Shown: positions 23,158 to 35,809 of the stretch, in pieces | Layout: each line of letters starts with the position of its first letter | Numbering within the stretch: position 1 is the stretch's first letter | Notes under the pieces: generated by a model | What the model saw: only the letters and a program-made list of their open reading frames with translations | The model's database searches: none | Told to the model about the DNA's origin: nothing | Translations under genes and position numbers: made by a program | Origin: Eustoma russellianum | Taxonomy: Eukaryota; Streptophyta; Magnoliopsida; Gentianales; Gentianaceae | Direction of reading: 5' to 3' | NCBI GenBank assembly: GCA_036186865.1 | Contig: AP025042.1 | Coordinates: forward strand, 17,569,496-17,633,495 | DNA length: 64,000 nucleotides

Positions 23158-25001
23158 TTAGTTGAAGAGCTCAGGGTAACGTTCGCGCATCTGGTCCTCC
23201 AGCTCCCAAGTTGCTTCGTTCTCTCTGTGATTGCTCCATTGCACCCTCACGTATGGAATAATTCTTCTCCTGAGCACCTGGTCCTTGCGGTCTATGATCC
23301 GAACAGGAGTCTGCTCATATGATGTGTCCGGTCTGATTCTCAAAGGCGGTGTATCTAGTACGTGACTCGGGTCTGGGACGTACTTTCTCAGCTGGGAAAC
23401 ATGAAAGACATTGTGCACTTGAGCTAACGCCGGAGGTGACGCCAAAATGTAAGCTAACGGACCAATCCTTTCGAGCACCTCATAAGGCCCAATGTACCGA
23501 GGCCTCAACTTACCCTTCAGCCCAAATCTCGTAACACCCTTCATAGGCGATACTCTCAAATAGACCTTTTCTCCAACATCAAATTTCAACGAATGCCTCC
23601 TCGAGTCAGCCCAGCTCTTACTTCTATCTTGGGCAATCTTAAGCCTTTCTCGAATCAACTTAACCTTTTCTTTGGTTTGCTCAACCAACTCTGGACCAGT
23701 GATAGCGCGCTCTCCAACTTCATCTCAAAGGATAGGGGACCTGCACTTACGACCATAGAGCGCCTCAAATGGTGCCATGCCGATGGCGCTGTGATGACTG
23801 TTGTTGTAGAACTCAATCAACTTGATAATACTATCCCAGTTCCCCCTGAAGTCAATGGCGCACGCTCTTAACATATCCTCCAACGTCTGTATGGTCCTCT
23901 CTGACTGTCCATCTGTCTGCGTATGAAACGCGGTACTCAATCGTAGATCGGTCTCCATTCTCTTCTGACACGCTGACCAGAACTTGGAAGTGAACTTCGA
24001 ATCACGGTCAGACACAATACTGACTGGAACGCCATGTAACGTGATGATGTTGTCGATATAGAGTGTAACCAACCTCTCTAGAGCCACATCATTCGGTACT
24101 GGTAGGAAATGAGCGGACTTAGTCAAACGGTCCACGATCACCCAGATCATGTCATTGCCATTTCTTGTCCTCGGGAGACCCATCACAAAATCCATAGTTA
24201 CATGCTCCCACTTCCACTCAGAAATCTCCAAAGGCATCAACAACCCTCCTGGTCTCTGGTGTTCCGCCTTGACATGCTGACATACTAGACATCTCTCAAC
24301 AAATTCAGCTATATGTCTCTTCATACCGCTCCACCAGTAATGCTTCTTCAGGTCATTATACATCTTGGTGGTACCCGGATGAATTGACAACTTCGAGTTA
24401 TGTGCCTCCTTCAATACCGTTCGTCTGAGATCCTCAACCTCTGGTACGCACAGTTTTCCCTGAAACCACATACTCCCATCGTCATGGATCTGGAACCCAT
24501 CAACTTGACTCGTCATCATACTCTCTTGTAGCTCACTAAGGGTTACATCTCCCTTTTGCGCCACTTTGATCTGTTCAACCAAAGATGGAGTGATAATCAA
24601 CGCCGCTAGAACACTCGCTGTGGAGTCCACAATGTCAAGATCCAATTCTGCCATATCCTTCTCCAACGGCGTCTGTCTGGCATGACTAGATTTTCTACTC
24701 AGAGCATCTGCGACTCGGTTTGCCTTTCCCGGATGGTAGCTGATAGTCAAGTCGTAGTCCTTTATAAGCTCAAGCCATCTCCTCTGACGCATGTTCAGCT
24801 CTTTCTGGGTGAATAAATACTTTAAACTCTTATGATCCGTGAACACTTCGCACTTCACTCCATAAAGATAATGACGCCAAATCTTAAGTGCGAAGACTAC
24901 TGCCGCTAACTCCAGGTCATGCGTCGGATAATTTTGCTCGTATGGTTTCAACTGTCTCGAAGCATACGCGATGACCTTGCCATTTTGCATGAGAACACAT
25001 C
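23158..25001 (-). pseudogene. pol: E copy 1 RNase H (most), integrase and chromodomain
   Basis: Begins after putative intron 3 with the RNase H segment CVLMQNGKVIAYASRQLKPY, then VFTDHKSLKYLF and the SRKSSHARQTPLEKDM linker. The integrase zinc domain (HPGTTKMYNDLKKHYWWSGM, CLVCQ) and the DDE core (TMDFVMGLPRTRNG, IVSDRDSKF, QSERTIQTLEDML) follow. The C terminus carries LVEQTKEKVKLIRERLK, GKLRPRYIGPYEVLERIG and a chromodomain ending PYVRVQWSNHRENEATWELE. An in-frame TGA at 23725-23727 replaces Trp before DEVGERA, and a short indel upstream affects the SYNNS region. The chromodomain identifies a Tekay/Del chromovirus and would direct integration to modified histones. Confidence 0.88.
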
Positions 25002-25067
25002 CTGCAAGGAAACAGTTAGGCCACCGTTGTCATGCGTATAATTCAATTCTAGAAACATATACATTAC
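25002..25067 (-). other. Putative intron 3 of E copy 1 (in RNase H)
   Basis: 66 nt on the minus strand, GTAATG...CTTGCAG. It interrupts the RNase H start between KNRLG and CVLM-type residues, contains an in-frame stop, and its removal keeps the frame. H has an interval at the same codon (57775-57844), while D has none. At 66 nt it is near the lower limit for plant introns. Confidence 0.65.
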
Positions 25068-26665
25068 CTAATCTGTTCTTCGATGCATCGCTATATATGA
25101 CGAACCCTTCTGAGCCTGAGGGTTGAGCAAGAATAGGGGCCGTCGTCAATCGTCTCTTAAGTTCTTCAAAACTCTGCTCGCATTCAGTGGTCCAGAAAAA
25201 CTTTGACTTTTTCTGAGTCAATCTGCTCAAAGGCACTGCTATCGACGAAAATCCTTCAACAAACTTCCGATAGTAACCGGCCAAGCCCAGAAAACTCCTC
25301 ACTTCAGTCATATTGGTCGGTCTAGGCCATTCAGTAATGGCCTCAATCTTCTTGGGATCTACAGAAATTCCTTCCTCTGAGACCACGTGGCCTAAGAGCG
25401 CAACACTCTTCAGTCAGAACTCGCACTTACTAAACTTAGCATATAACTTCTTCTTCCTGAGAACGTCCAGAACCTCCCGCAGATGCTTTTTGTGGGATTC
25501 CTCATCCGGAGAATAGACTAATATGTCATCGATAAAAACCACCACAAACTTATCAAGCTGATCCCTGAACACCGTATTCATCAGATCCATGAAGGCTGCG
25601 GGAGCATTAGTAAGACCGAATGGCATCACCAGGAATTCATAGTGTCCATATCTAGTACGAAAGGCAGTCTTTGCTATGTCCTCGGCTCTTATCCTCAGTT
25701 GATGGTATCCAGATCGAAGATCAATTTTGGAGAATACCTTAGCGCCCTGGAGGATACCAAGGTTGCAAAATTAATTGGAGAATTAATAATATGAATTGTG
25801 AGTTGTATTGACTAGAGGGGTACCTTTAACTGATCGAAGAGGTCCTCGATCCGAGGTAGAGGATATTTATTCTTGATAGTGATCTTATTAATCTCCCGAT
25901 AGTAAATGCAAAGCCTCATACTGCCGTCCTTCTTCTTCACAAACAAGACCGGAGCTCCCCAGGGTGAGACGCTGGGTCGGATGAACTTCCGGTCCAATAA
26001 TTCCTGCAGCTGTTCTTTCAGTTCCTTCAGCTCAGCCGGGGCCATTCTATACGGTGCCTTCGATATCAGCTCAGCACCGGGTAGTAAATTAATCTCAAAC
26101 TCTACCTCCCGACTGGGCGGTAGTCCTGGCAGCTCATCGGGAAATACATCCTTATACTCACTCACCACTGGTATTGATTCTATCGAAGGTACCTCTTTTT
26201 CTGCGCCAATAGCATATACAAGAAAAACATGGATTACCTTTTCGCAACGCCTTGTGTGCCTGCGCTGCACTCATGTAGATCTTCTTGGGCGCCTTACATA
26301 ACTTGTAGTCTCCTTGGAAGATGGTTTCCTGCTTACTCTGTGTCTGCATGCGGACCTGCTTCTCACTACAGTCGATCTTGGCCTCATGCTTAGCCAGGAA
26401 ATCCATGCCCAGAATAACATCAAAATCTTGCATCTGAATCGGAATCAGAGTCGCCGTGAACTCCAACTCATTAATCTCCATCGAATAATCTTTGCACTGA
26501 TAGCGCATACAATCACCTGGTCGCCAGCGGTTTGGACACGGTAAGGGATCTCCAGTCGTTCTGGTGGAATATTCAGACTCTTGACAACCCTCCTGGCGAT
26601 AAATGAATGGCTGGCCCCACTATCGAAAAGGACGTAGACTGGGACCTTATTAATCAATATCTTAC
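25068..26665 (-). pseudogene. pol: E copy 1 protease, RT and RNase H start
   Basis: Protease with VLFDSGASHSFI (catalytic DSG) and VILGMDFLAKHEAKIDC. A +1 T in a T-run near 26235 shifts the frame before the VPSIESIPVVSE segment. RT follows with FEINLLPGAELISKAPYRM, SVSPWGAPVLFVKKKDG, an interval of 77 nt (putative intron 2), the KIDLRSGYHQLR region, VMPFGLTNAPAAFMDLMN and the FIDDILVY active site. A TGA at 25414-25416 replaces Trp after KFSKCEF. The connection domain (VRSFLGLAGYYRKFVEGF) and the first RNase H acidic residue (YSDASK) end at putative intron 3. The T insertion and the TGA are shared with copy 2. Confidence 0.87.
25747..25823 (-). other. Putative intron 2 of E copy 1 (in RT)
   Basis: 77 nt, GTACCC...CCTCCAG, located between DLFDQLK and GAKVFSKIDL at phase 0. 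Unspliced reading hits a stop after three codons. H and D have no sequence at this codon, so it is specific to E. Confidence 0.7.
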
Positions 26666-26759
26666 CTAGAACGGGTAGGGTTATACATATAACACTTAAC
26701 CACAAGACAGAAAGGTATTTAAAACAACTTCGGATTTATGGTGCTTAATTAAAGCGTAT
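26666..26759 (-). other. Putative intron 1 of E copy 1 (gag-protease boundary), donor altered
   Basis: 94 nt with acceptor TTCTAG. The donor dinucleotide is AT (ATACGC), where H has GT (GTACCA). Removal would join gag to protease in frame exactly as in H and D; unspliced, gag ends at a stop inside it. Copy 2 has the same altered donor. Confidence 0.55.
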
Positions 26760-27912
26760 CTACTACGACATCGCTGGTGTCCTCGGCGTCGGCGTGCGAC
26801 ATGACATGTACTCGAGCGTTCGTCTTTGGCCTCCCCTTCTGCTGTGTCTGGCTCTGTTGTGCTGGGGGTACTTGTCCCTGCGCGGGGCAGTCTCTGGCAA
26901 AGTGACCTGGGGTGCCGCATCTGTAGCATACATTCTGGGTCCTCCAACACTGACCCGGATGGAAACGCCCACAATGGACACATGGTGTAGTGGGTGCCAC
27001 TGTCCTCAACGGCTGTGCATCTGTCAATGCTTGTCCCTCGATGGCTAATGGATGGGTAAACTGTCTCTGCTGCGGTGGTCGAGAAGAGCTCCCCTGCTGC
27101 TGGCGGCGGGGTACCTTCAGCCATCTCCCAGATCTCCCGGAACGGTACTCCTCCCGTGGCCGCTTCGTCCGGTCAACTACCGCACTCTTCTTGAGGTCAC
27201 CCTCAACATCCCGGCATACCTCCAGCAAATCCTCGAAAGTCCTCGGTCTAGCACAAACGATCAACGACTGAATGCGAAGGCTCAGTCCGGTCTTGAATTT
27301 AGACATCTTTGCCCTCTTGTTATCCATAACGGAGGGCATATATTTCCCCAGCGCATGAAATCTCTCTGCATATTGGTCCACGGTCATAGACCCCTGAGTA
27401 AGTAGCTGAAACTCAGTCATTCTCCTCTATATGGCACTCTCCGGAATGTAGTGCCTCGCATATTCTTCTCGAAACTGAGTCCAAGTCACCGGAGGGGTCA
27501 ACCGGCGCTGTACATTAACCCACCATCCTCTTGCATCACCCTCCAGAAATGAAACGACTACTTCCACCTTCAGGTCATTAGGAACCTGTAATAATCTCAA
27601 CTGCTCGGTCATATTCTGGAGCCAAATCTCAGCCTCCTCTGGCCGTGTAGTGCCCCTAAACATCGGTACTCGGGAGTGCTGCATCTCCCTATAAAAGAAA
27701 CGAAGTCCCGGGGGTGGTGTTGGTGGTGGGGGCTGCTGCTGCTGCTGCTGTTCCTGCTGTTGCTGCAAGTGAGCCATCTGCGCCTGCTGTTGAGCCACCA
27801 AGGTAGTCAGGGTGGCTAGAGTATCAGCAATAACTTGGGGAATAGCCCCTTGACCCTGATGGTCATCTCCCTCGCGCCCTCGATTTCCTGCTGGCTCACG
27901 TCTTGGCGGCAT
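26760..27912 (-). pseudogene. gag: E copy 1 gag
   Basis: Start ATG 27912 (MPPRREPAGNRG); an upstream in-frame ATG exists but sits in the leader. A polyglutamine tract (residues about 50-65) and polyproline are followed by the capsid region (FFYREMQHSRVPMFRG, EIWLQNMTEQLRLLQVP, DARGWWVN), and then two zinc knuckles: CVHCGRFHPGQC (short spacing) and CYRCGTPGHFARDC. TAG at 27427-27429 replaces a Gln codon, so the capsid is split; copy 2 keeps the Gln. Without splicing of intron 1 the frame ends at 26749. Confidence 0.87.
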
Positions 27913-28153
27913 TGTCCCGAAGTTCGAGTTCATAGAGGTACGCAGGTTAGGCACAAATAAAGTAAATAGTTATTTGCGGGATAAAGCAGTAATTAATAAG
28001 AAAGCTCTCCATCGGCACACCCTCCCTTAACCCGTTCATAACTTAGGTCTACTTCATTTATTAGGGTATTCTAGTTATATTTAGGGGAAGATCATCACTT
28101 ATGTCTAGGTGATCTAGTTAATCCTGCATTTCCGAGGCGGATCTGAAGCCTCG

Positions 28154-28165
28154 GCTCTGATACCA
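28154..28165 (-). promoter_or_regulatory. Primer-binding site of E copy 1
   Basis: Minus strand TGGTATCAGAGC, matching initiator Met tRNA, next to LTR 2. It shows that LTR 2 serves as the 5' LTR of copy 1. Confidence 0.92.
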
Positions 28166-28167
28166 CC

Positions 28168-30713
28168 TGTGGCGCCCCGCTCCCGAACCCTAGCATCAAG
28201 AACGGTGCACCCGCCGTATCTCGCTGAGGAGAATACAAAACGTCAAATCAATTTCCAACATGTCCAAAAAGATGTAGAAATTTTTCGCGCGGAAACGAAA
28301 TACCATAACATAAAGTTTCCTTGAAAAACAAGATTCCTTAACACAATAATAATCAAATCCTGACAATAACATAAGTCTGAAAGTTTAATAAGGTAATGTC
28401 TGGTGAGACCTCAATAAAATAAAGACAAACAGTCGCAGGGTCTTCTTATATCCTAAGCGCGACCATCAGTCTGCCCACTCCATTGTATCTGCCCCGTCCT
28501 CAACAAAAACGTAGTCATAGGCCTCTTCCTGCTCACCTGGTGGGGGGGGGGGAAGTAGGGGTGAGTGACTGGGAAATCACTCAGTAGGCGCCTGCCTCCA
28601 AGTAGTACGAAACAACCATACAATAATGATATAGCACATAGCACGTAGGACATGATATTGCATAAGCATATGAAGGCGGAAAAGTAACTCACTCCAGATA
28701 AAGAATGCGCAACAACGTGATGCATGTCCCACTATGCATGTCACACGCAACAAGGTCATGTCACACAATGTACCGATATCCCTACTATGCCATGCATGAA
28801 CCCGGGTCCTACTGAGTGGCTGCAGGTAGTACACCCCACAGTCACCATACTGAGTGTGCGTGGCCGCGCCTCCGCACACCATACTGAGTGTCGTGGCCCT
28901 GCCACCGTACACCATCCTGAGCGTCCGTGACTCGTACGTCACGACCCACCGTCAATGCAATGCACGTGCCATGAATGCAAAAACACAATCGCCTGAGGCC
29001 CCAAGCCCATCCTCACCATCCTCCGGCACTCAAATCTAGGTTCATTTATTCTCCAAATAATGATTTAATGTTGCTTGAGGTTAAAATTATTGTTCCGTGG
29101 CTTATATATAATTATTGTGCAATTTCCATAATTTTTTCCTATTTTTCCTTAATTTATCTCTATTTATTACCTAATTATCTCAATTAGATAAATTATCCCA
29201 ATTACTGAAATTTTAGTGAAAATAATTTGATCTCAACAGTTTATAATTTATGGAATTTATTTATAATTTTCTGATATTTATTTACATTTTCCTTATAATT
29301 ATTACTATTTATTTATTTATTTATTATTATTATAATTTTTTTTAACTAGCTAATAATTAAAACTTACCAAAACCTCCTTCCAAATTTGGGCTGGTCCTTC
29401 ACCAGCCATGATTTCCTCCATGGCAGGCCCGGAATCCGCCCAGCGGTCCGGCCTGTTGTTATATGTATATCTTTTTTTTAATCGACTTATTGGGCCGGCT
29501 GATGACTGGCCCGGTCCGCTGGCCATCCGGCCCAGCCCGTACCAGCCTTCCCTTTTTTTTATTTAACAATTTGGGCCAAGCCCTTTTACGGGACCAGCCC
29601 GCTTCCGACCTCAGGCCTTCGGCCCTTCCCACTTCAGGGCCTTCGGCCCTTTAACTACCCCTTTTTTTATTCGAATTCCAGAAAGGGTTCGTCCAGCACT
29701 GCCCAGAGCGCGTGTAGGCCACGCGCGGCCGTTCCAGCGGCGCGTGAGCCACTCCGGCTCCCTCCGGCCTCCGTTTTTTTATCCCGATCTGTGTTTTTGC
29801 CTATTTCCAGTCTATGGGGACCTATTCTAAGGCCAAAACAAAATGAAAATCCTTTAGTCTAGCAGCAGTTTTGCTATTTTGATTATCAAAGTTTTCCCTA
29901 AAATCAAAAATACAGCACGCAATACACATCGCATACACGCATCATCTACACGCATACCAGAGTCTTAAATATCTTCATGCTTTTCACAAATTGAACAACA
30001 TGCTATGGAATTAAACAATTAAAACAACAAAAAACACATAATCTACCATTAAAACATGCTTGAATTCGCACCAATTGCAGGGAGAAAAAGGAACCTACCT
30101 GGGTTGCGGATGAAGAATTACACGACGAGAATAAACTTTGCTGGCTACTCTCCCTTTTTTTTTCTTCTCTCTTTCTCTTTCCTCCCTTCCCCTCTCTTCT
30201 CTTCGGCCGTTATCGCTGCAATACCTCTCTTTTCCTTTTGTTCTCTTTTTGTGGGTGTCGTTCCCTGCCCCCCCTTTGCCCCCTATTTAACGATTTACTG
30301 AAATCATGGGGGGGGGGTTATTTCCCACCCCCCCTTAATCCACGTTCTCCGTTTTTTTTCTTTTTTTTCATTTTATTTATTCATTTTCTTTAATTTATCT
30401 ATTTTGTATTTTATATTTCTATTATCTTTATTCATTTCATTTTTTTTAATTTTTGTTTACAATTATTTTATTCTTATTATTGTGTGACTGTTTCTTCCCA
30501 TTATAATTTTTAATTTAATTTAACCCTCTTCTCTTACCTTAATATTTCCACCTATACATACATTTACATAACCACTATATGTAATTACAAAAATCACCCA
30601 AACATAATTAACACGCTACAACTAACTTAATTCCGAGATGTCGTTATACCCATCGACTACTTAACATTAAATTAACGGATAGCAATTAGTTGAAAATTTT
30701 TCGGTTCGTAACA
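28168..30713 (-). repeat. Array E LTR 2 (middle, shared)
   Basis: 2546 bp, TGTGGCGCCCC...TCGTAACA. It has a primer site on its left and a polypurine tract on its right, so it is used by both copies. No duplication of flanking bases is seen at its borders. Confidence 0.93.
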
Positions 30714-30727
30714 TCCTACCCTCCTTA
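30714..30727 (-). promoter_or_regulatory. Polypurine tract of E copy 2
   Basis: Identical to that of copy 1, adjoining LTR 2. Confidence 0.75.
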
Positions 30728-30792
30728 CAAGAAGTTTCGTCCTCGAAACTTGCTGTATCTGAATGGTAGAGACCGAAAGAATTCAACATACC

Positions 30793-32638
30793 TTAGTTGA
30801 AAAGCTCAGGGTAACGTTCGCGCATCTGGTCCTCCAGCTCCCAAGTTGCTTCGTTCTCTCTGTGATTGCTCCATTGCACCCTCACGTATGGAATAATTCT
30901 TCTCCTGAGCACCTGGTCCTTGCGGTCTATGATCCGAACAGGAGTCTCCTCATATGATGTGTCCGTTCTGATTCTCAAAAGCGGTGTATCTAGTACGTGA
31001 CTCGGGTCTAGGACGTACTTTCTCAGCTGGGAAACATGAAAGACATTGTGCACTTGAGCTAACGCCAGAGGTAACGCCAAACTGTAAGCTAACGGACCAA
31101 TCCATTCGAGCACCTCATAAGGCCCAATGTACCGAGGCCTCAACTTACCCTTCAGCCCAAATCTCGTACACCCTTCATAGGCGATACTCTCAAATAGACC
31201 TTTTCTCCAACATCAAATTTCAACGAATGCCTCTTCGAGTTAGCCCAGCTCTTACTTCTATCTTGGGCAATCCTAAGCCTTTCTCGAATCAACTTAACCT
31301 TTTCTTTGGTTTGCTCAACCAACTCTGGACCAGTGATAGCGCGCTCTCCAACATCATCCCAAAGGATAGGGGACCTGCACTTACGACCATAGAGCGCCTC
31401 AAATGGTGCCGTGCCGATGGCGCTGTGATGACTGTTGTTGTAGGAGAACTCAATCAACTTGATCATACTATCCCAGTTCCCCCTGAAGTCAATGGCGCAC
31501 GCTCTTAACATATCCTCCAACGTCTGTATGGTCCTCTCTGACTGTCCATATGTCTGCGTATGAAACACGGTACTCAATCGTAGATCGGTCCCCATTCTCT
31601 TCTGACACGCTGACTAGAACTTGGAAGTGAACTTCGAATCACGGTCAGACACAATACTGACTGGAACGCCATGTAACGTGATGATGTTGTCGATATAGAG
31701 TGTAACCAACCTCTCTAGAGCCACATCATTCGGTACTGGTAGGAAATGAGCGGACTTAGTCAAACGGTCCACGATCACCCAGATCATGTCATTGCCATTT
31801 CTTGTCCTCGGGAGACCCATCACAAAATCCATAGTTACATGCTCCCACTTCCACTCAGGAATCTCCAAAGGCATCAATAACCCTCCTGGTCTCTGGTGTT
31901 CCGCCTTGACCTGCTGACATACTAGACATCTCTCAACAAATTCAGCTATATGTCTCTTCATACCGCTCCACCAGTAATGCTTCTTCAGGTCATTATACAT
32001 CTTGGTGGTACCCGGATGAATTGAGAACTTCGAGTTATGTGCCTCCTTCAATACCGTTCGTCTGAGGTCCTCAACCTCTAGTACGCACAGTCTTCCCTGA
32101 AACCACATACTGCCATCGTCATGGATCTGGAACCCATCAACTTGACTCGTCATCATTCTCTCTCGTAGCTCACTAAGGGTTACATCTCCCTTTTGCGCCA
32201 CTTTGATCTGTTCAACCAAAGATGGAGTGATAATCAACGCCGCTAGAACACTCGCTGTGGAGTCCACAATGTCAAGATCCAATTCTGCCATATCCTTCTC
32301 CAACGGCGTCTGTCTGGCATGACTAGATTTTCTACTCAGAGCATCTGCGACTCGGTTCGCCTTTCCCGGATGGTAGCTGATAGTCAAGTTGTAGTCCTTT
32401 ATAAGCTCAAGCCATCTCCTCTGACGCATGTTCAGCTCTTTCTGGGTGAATAAATACTTTAAACTCTTATGATTTGTGAACACTTCGCACTTCACTCCAT
32501 AAAGATAATGACGCCAAATCTTAAGTACGAAGACTACTGCCGCTAACTCCAGGTCATGCGTCGGATAATTTTGCTCGTATGGTTTCAACTGTCTCGAAGC
32601 ATACGCGATGACCTTGCCATTTTGCATGAGAACACATC
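30793..32638 (-). pseudogene. pol: E copy 2 RNase H (most), integrase and chromodomain
   Basis: Same domain order as copy 1. Here the Trp before DDVGERA is intact, but a TAG at 31614-31616 interrupts the integrase core after DSKFTSKF, and a 1-nt deletion near 31170 shifts the frame before the C-terminal GPYEVLEWIG segment. The chromodomain (QWSNHRENEATWELEDQM) is open to its natural end at 30793. These lesions are private to copy 2. Confidence 0.87.
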
Positions 32639-32704
32639 CTGCAAGGAAACAGTTAGGCCACCGTTGTCATGCGTATAATTCAATTCTAGAAACATATACA
32701 TTAC
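32639..32704 (-). other. Putative intron 3 of E copy 2
   Basis: 66 nt, GTAATG...CTTGCAG, same place and length as in copy 1. Confidence 0.65.
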
Positions 32705-34303
32705 CTAATCCGTTCTTCGATGCATCGCTATATATGACGAACCCTTCTGAGCCTGAGGGTTGAGCAAGAATAGGGGCTGTCGTCAATCGTCTCTTAAGTT
32801 CTTCAAAACTCTGCTCGCATTCAGTGGTCCAGACAAACTTTGACTTTTTCTGAGTCAATCTGCTCAAAGGCACTGCTATCGACGAAAATCCTTCAACAAA
32901 CTTGCGATAGTAACCGGCCAAGCCCAGAAAACTCCTCACTTCGGTCATATTGGTCGGTCTAGGCCATTCAGTAATGGCCTCAATCTTCTTGGGATCTACA
33001 GAAATTCCTTCCTCTGAGACCACGTGGCCTAAGAACGCAACACTCTTCAGTCAGAACTCGCACTTACTAAACTTAGCATATAACTTCTTCTTCCTGAGAA
33101 CGTCCAGAACCTCCCGCAGATGCTTTTCGTGGGATTCCTCATCCGGAGAATAGACTAATATGTCATCGATAAAAACCACCACAAACTTATCAAGCTGATC
33201 CCTGAACACCGTATTCATCAGATCCATGAAGGCTGCGGGAGCATTAGTAAGACCGAATGGCATCACCAGGAATTCATAGTGTCCATATCTAGTACGAAAG
33301 GCAGTCTTTGCTATGTCCTCGGCTCTTATCCTCAGTTGATGGTATCCAGATCGAAGATCAATTTTGGAGAATACCTTAGCGCCCTGGAGGATACCAAGGT
33401 TGAAAAATTAATTGGAGAATTAATAATATGAATTGTGAGTTGTATTGACTAGAGGGGTACCTTTAACTGATCGAAGAGGTCCTCGATCCGAGGTAGAGGA
33501 TATTTATTCTTGATAGTGATCTTATTAATCTCCCGATAGTCAATGCAAAGCCTCATACTGCCGTCATTCTTCTTCACAAACAAGACCGGAGCTCCCCAGG
33601 GTGAGACGCTGGGTCGGATGAACTTCCGGTCCAATAATTCCTGCAGCTGTTCTTTCAGTTCCTTCAGCTCAGCCGGGGCCATTCTATACGGTGCCTTCGA
33701 TATCAGCTCAGCACCGGGTAGTAAATTAATCTCAAACTCTACCTCCCGACTGGGCGGTAGTCCTGGTAGCTCATCGGGAAATACATCCTTATACTCACTC
33801 ACCACTGGTATTGATTCTATCGAGGGTACCTCTTTTTCTGCGCCAATAGCATATACAAGAAAAACATGGATTACCTTTTCGCAACGCCTTGTGTGCCTGC
33901 GCTGCACTCATGTAGATCTTCTTGGGCGCCTTACATAACTTGTAGTCTCCTTGGAAGATGGTTTCCTGCTTACTCTGTGTCTGCATGCAGACCTGCTTCT
34001 CACTACAGTCGATCTTGGCCTCATGCTTAGCCAGGAAATCCATGCCCAGAATAACATCAAAATCTTGCATCTGAATCGGAATCAGAGTCGCCGTGAACTC
34101 CAACTCATTAATCTCCATCGAACAATCTTTGCACTGATAGTGCGATACAATCACCTGGTCGCCAGCGGTTTGGACACGGTAAGGGATCTCCAGTCGTTCT
34201 GGTGGAATATTCAGACTCTTGACAACCCTCCTGGCGATAAATGAATGGCTGGCCCCACTATCGAAAAGGACGTAGACTGGGACCTTGTTAATCAATATCT
34301 CAC
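32705..34303 (-). pseudogene. pol: E copy 2 protease, RT and RNase H start
   Basis: As in copy 1: protease DSG intact, the same extra T before the VPSIESIPVVSE segment, RT with FIDDILVY, and the same TGA (33051-33053) for Trp after KFSKCEF. Copy 2 has an Asp-Tyr motif in MRLCIDYREI where copy 1 has changed it to IYYREI. Shared lesions show that both copies descend from one already damaged sequence. Confidence 0.87.
33384..33460 (-). other. Putative intron 2 of E copy 2
   Basis: 77 nt, GTACCC...CCTCCAG, same codon position as in copy 1. Confidence 0.7.
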
Positions 34304-34397
34304 CTAGCACGGGTAGGGTTATACATATAACACTTAACCACAAGACAAAAAGGTATTTAAAACAACTTCGGATTTATGGTGCTTAATTAAAGCGTAT
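34304..34397 (-). other. Putative intron 1 of E copy 2, donor altered
   Basis: 94 nt, ATACGC...TGCTAG, with the same AT donor as copy 1. Confidence 0.55.
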
Positions 34398-35553
34398 CTG
34401 CTACGACATCGCTGGTGTCCTCGGCATCGGCGTGCGACATGACATGTACTCGGGTGTTCGTCTTTGGCCTCCCCTTCTGCTGTGTCTGGCTCTGTTGTGC
34501 TGGGGGTACTTGTCCCTGCGCGGGGCAGTCTCTGGCAAAGTGCCCTGGGGTGCCGCATCTGTAGCATACATTCTGGGTCCTCCAACACTGACCCGGATGG
34601 AAACGCCCACAATGGACACATGGTGTAGTGGGTGCCACTGTTCTCAACGGCTGTACATCTGTCAATGCTGGTCCCTCGATGGCTAATGGATGGGTAAACT
34701 GTCTCTGCTGCGGTGGTCGAAAAGAGCTCCCCTACTGCTGGCGGCGGGGTACCTTCAGCCATCTCCCAGGTCTCCCGGAACGGTACTCCTCCCGTGGCCG
34801 CTTCGTCCGGTCATCTACCGCACTCTTCCTGAGGTCACCCTCAACATCCCGGCATACCTCTCGCAAATCCTCGAAAGTCCTCGGTCTAGCACAAATGATC
34901 AACGACTGAATGCGAGGGCTCAGTCCGGTCTTGAATTTAGACATCTTTGCCCTCTCGTTATCCATAATGAAGGGCATATATTTCCCCAGCGCATGAAATC
35001 TCTCTGCATATTGGTCCACGGTCATAGACCCCTGAGTAAGTAGCTGAAACTCAGTCATTCTCCTCTGTATGGCACTCTCCGGAATGTAGTGCCTCTCATA
35101 TTCTTCTCGAAACTGAGTCCAAGTCACCGGAGGGGTCAACCGGCGCTGTACATTAACCCACCATCCTCTTGCATCACCCTCCAGAAATGAAACGACTACT
35201 TCCACCTTCAGGTCATTAGGAACCTGTAATAATCTCAACTGCTCGGTCATATTCTGGAGCCAAATCTCAGCCTCCTCTGGCCGTGTAGTGCCCCTAAACA
35301 TCGGTACTCGGGAGTGCTGCATCTCCCTATAAAAGAAACGAAGTCCCGGGGGTGGTGGTGGTGGTGGGGGTTGCTGCTGCTGTTGCTGCTGTTCCTGCTG
35401 TTGCTGCAGGTGAGCCATCTGCGCCTGCTGTTGAGCCACCAAGGTAGTTAGGGTTGCTAGAGTATCAGCAATAACTTGGGGAATAGCCCCCTGACCCTGA
35501 TGGTCATCTCCCTCGCGCCCTCGATTTCCTGCTGGCTCACGTCTTGGCGGCAT
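34398..35553 (-). pseudogene. gag: E copy 2 gag
   Basis: Start ATG 35553 (MPPRREP). The capsid region is uninterrupted through the point where copy 1 has a TAG, but a TAG at 34732-34734 replaces a Gln codon after KVPRRQQ, before the two zinc knuckles (CVHCGRFHPGQC and CYRCGTPGHFARDC). The glutamine tract is slightly longer than in copy 1. Confidence 0.87.
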
Positions 35554-35795
35554 TGTCCTGAAGTTCGAGTTCATAGAGGTACGCAGGTTAGGCACAAATA
35601 AAGTAAATAGTTATTTGCGGGATAAAGCAGTAATTAATAAGAAAGCTCTCCATCGGCACACACCTCCCTTAACTCGTTCATAACTTAGGTCTACTTCATT
35701 TATTAGGGTATTCTAGTTATATTTAGGGGTAGATCATCACTTATGTCTAGGTGATCTAGTTAATCATGTGTTTCCGAGGCGGATCTGAAGCCTCG

Positions 35796-35807
35796 GCTCT
35801 GATACCA
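35796..35807 (-). promoter_or_regulatory. Primer-binding site of E copy 2
   Basis: TGGTATCAGAGC on the minus strand, next to LTR 3. Confidence 0.92.
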
Positions 35808-35809
35808 CC

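Noticed and set aside
26666..26759. GC donor instead of AT for site 1 in E
   Set aside because: Using the nearby GC shifts the phase and gives a stop directly after joining.
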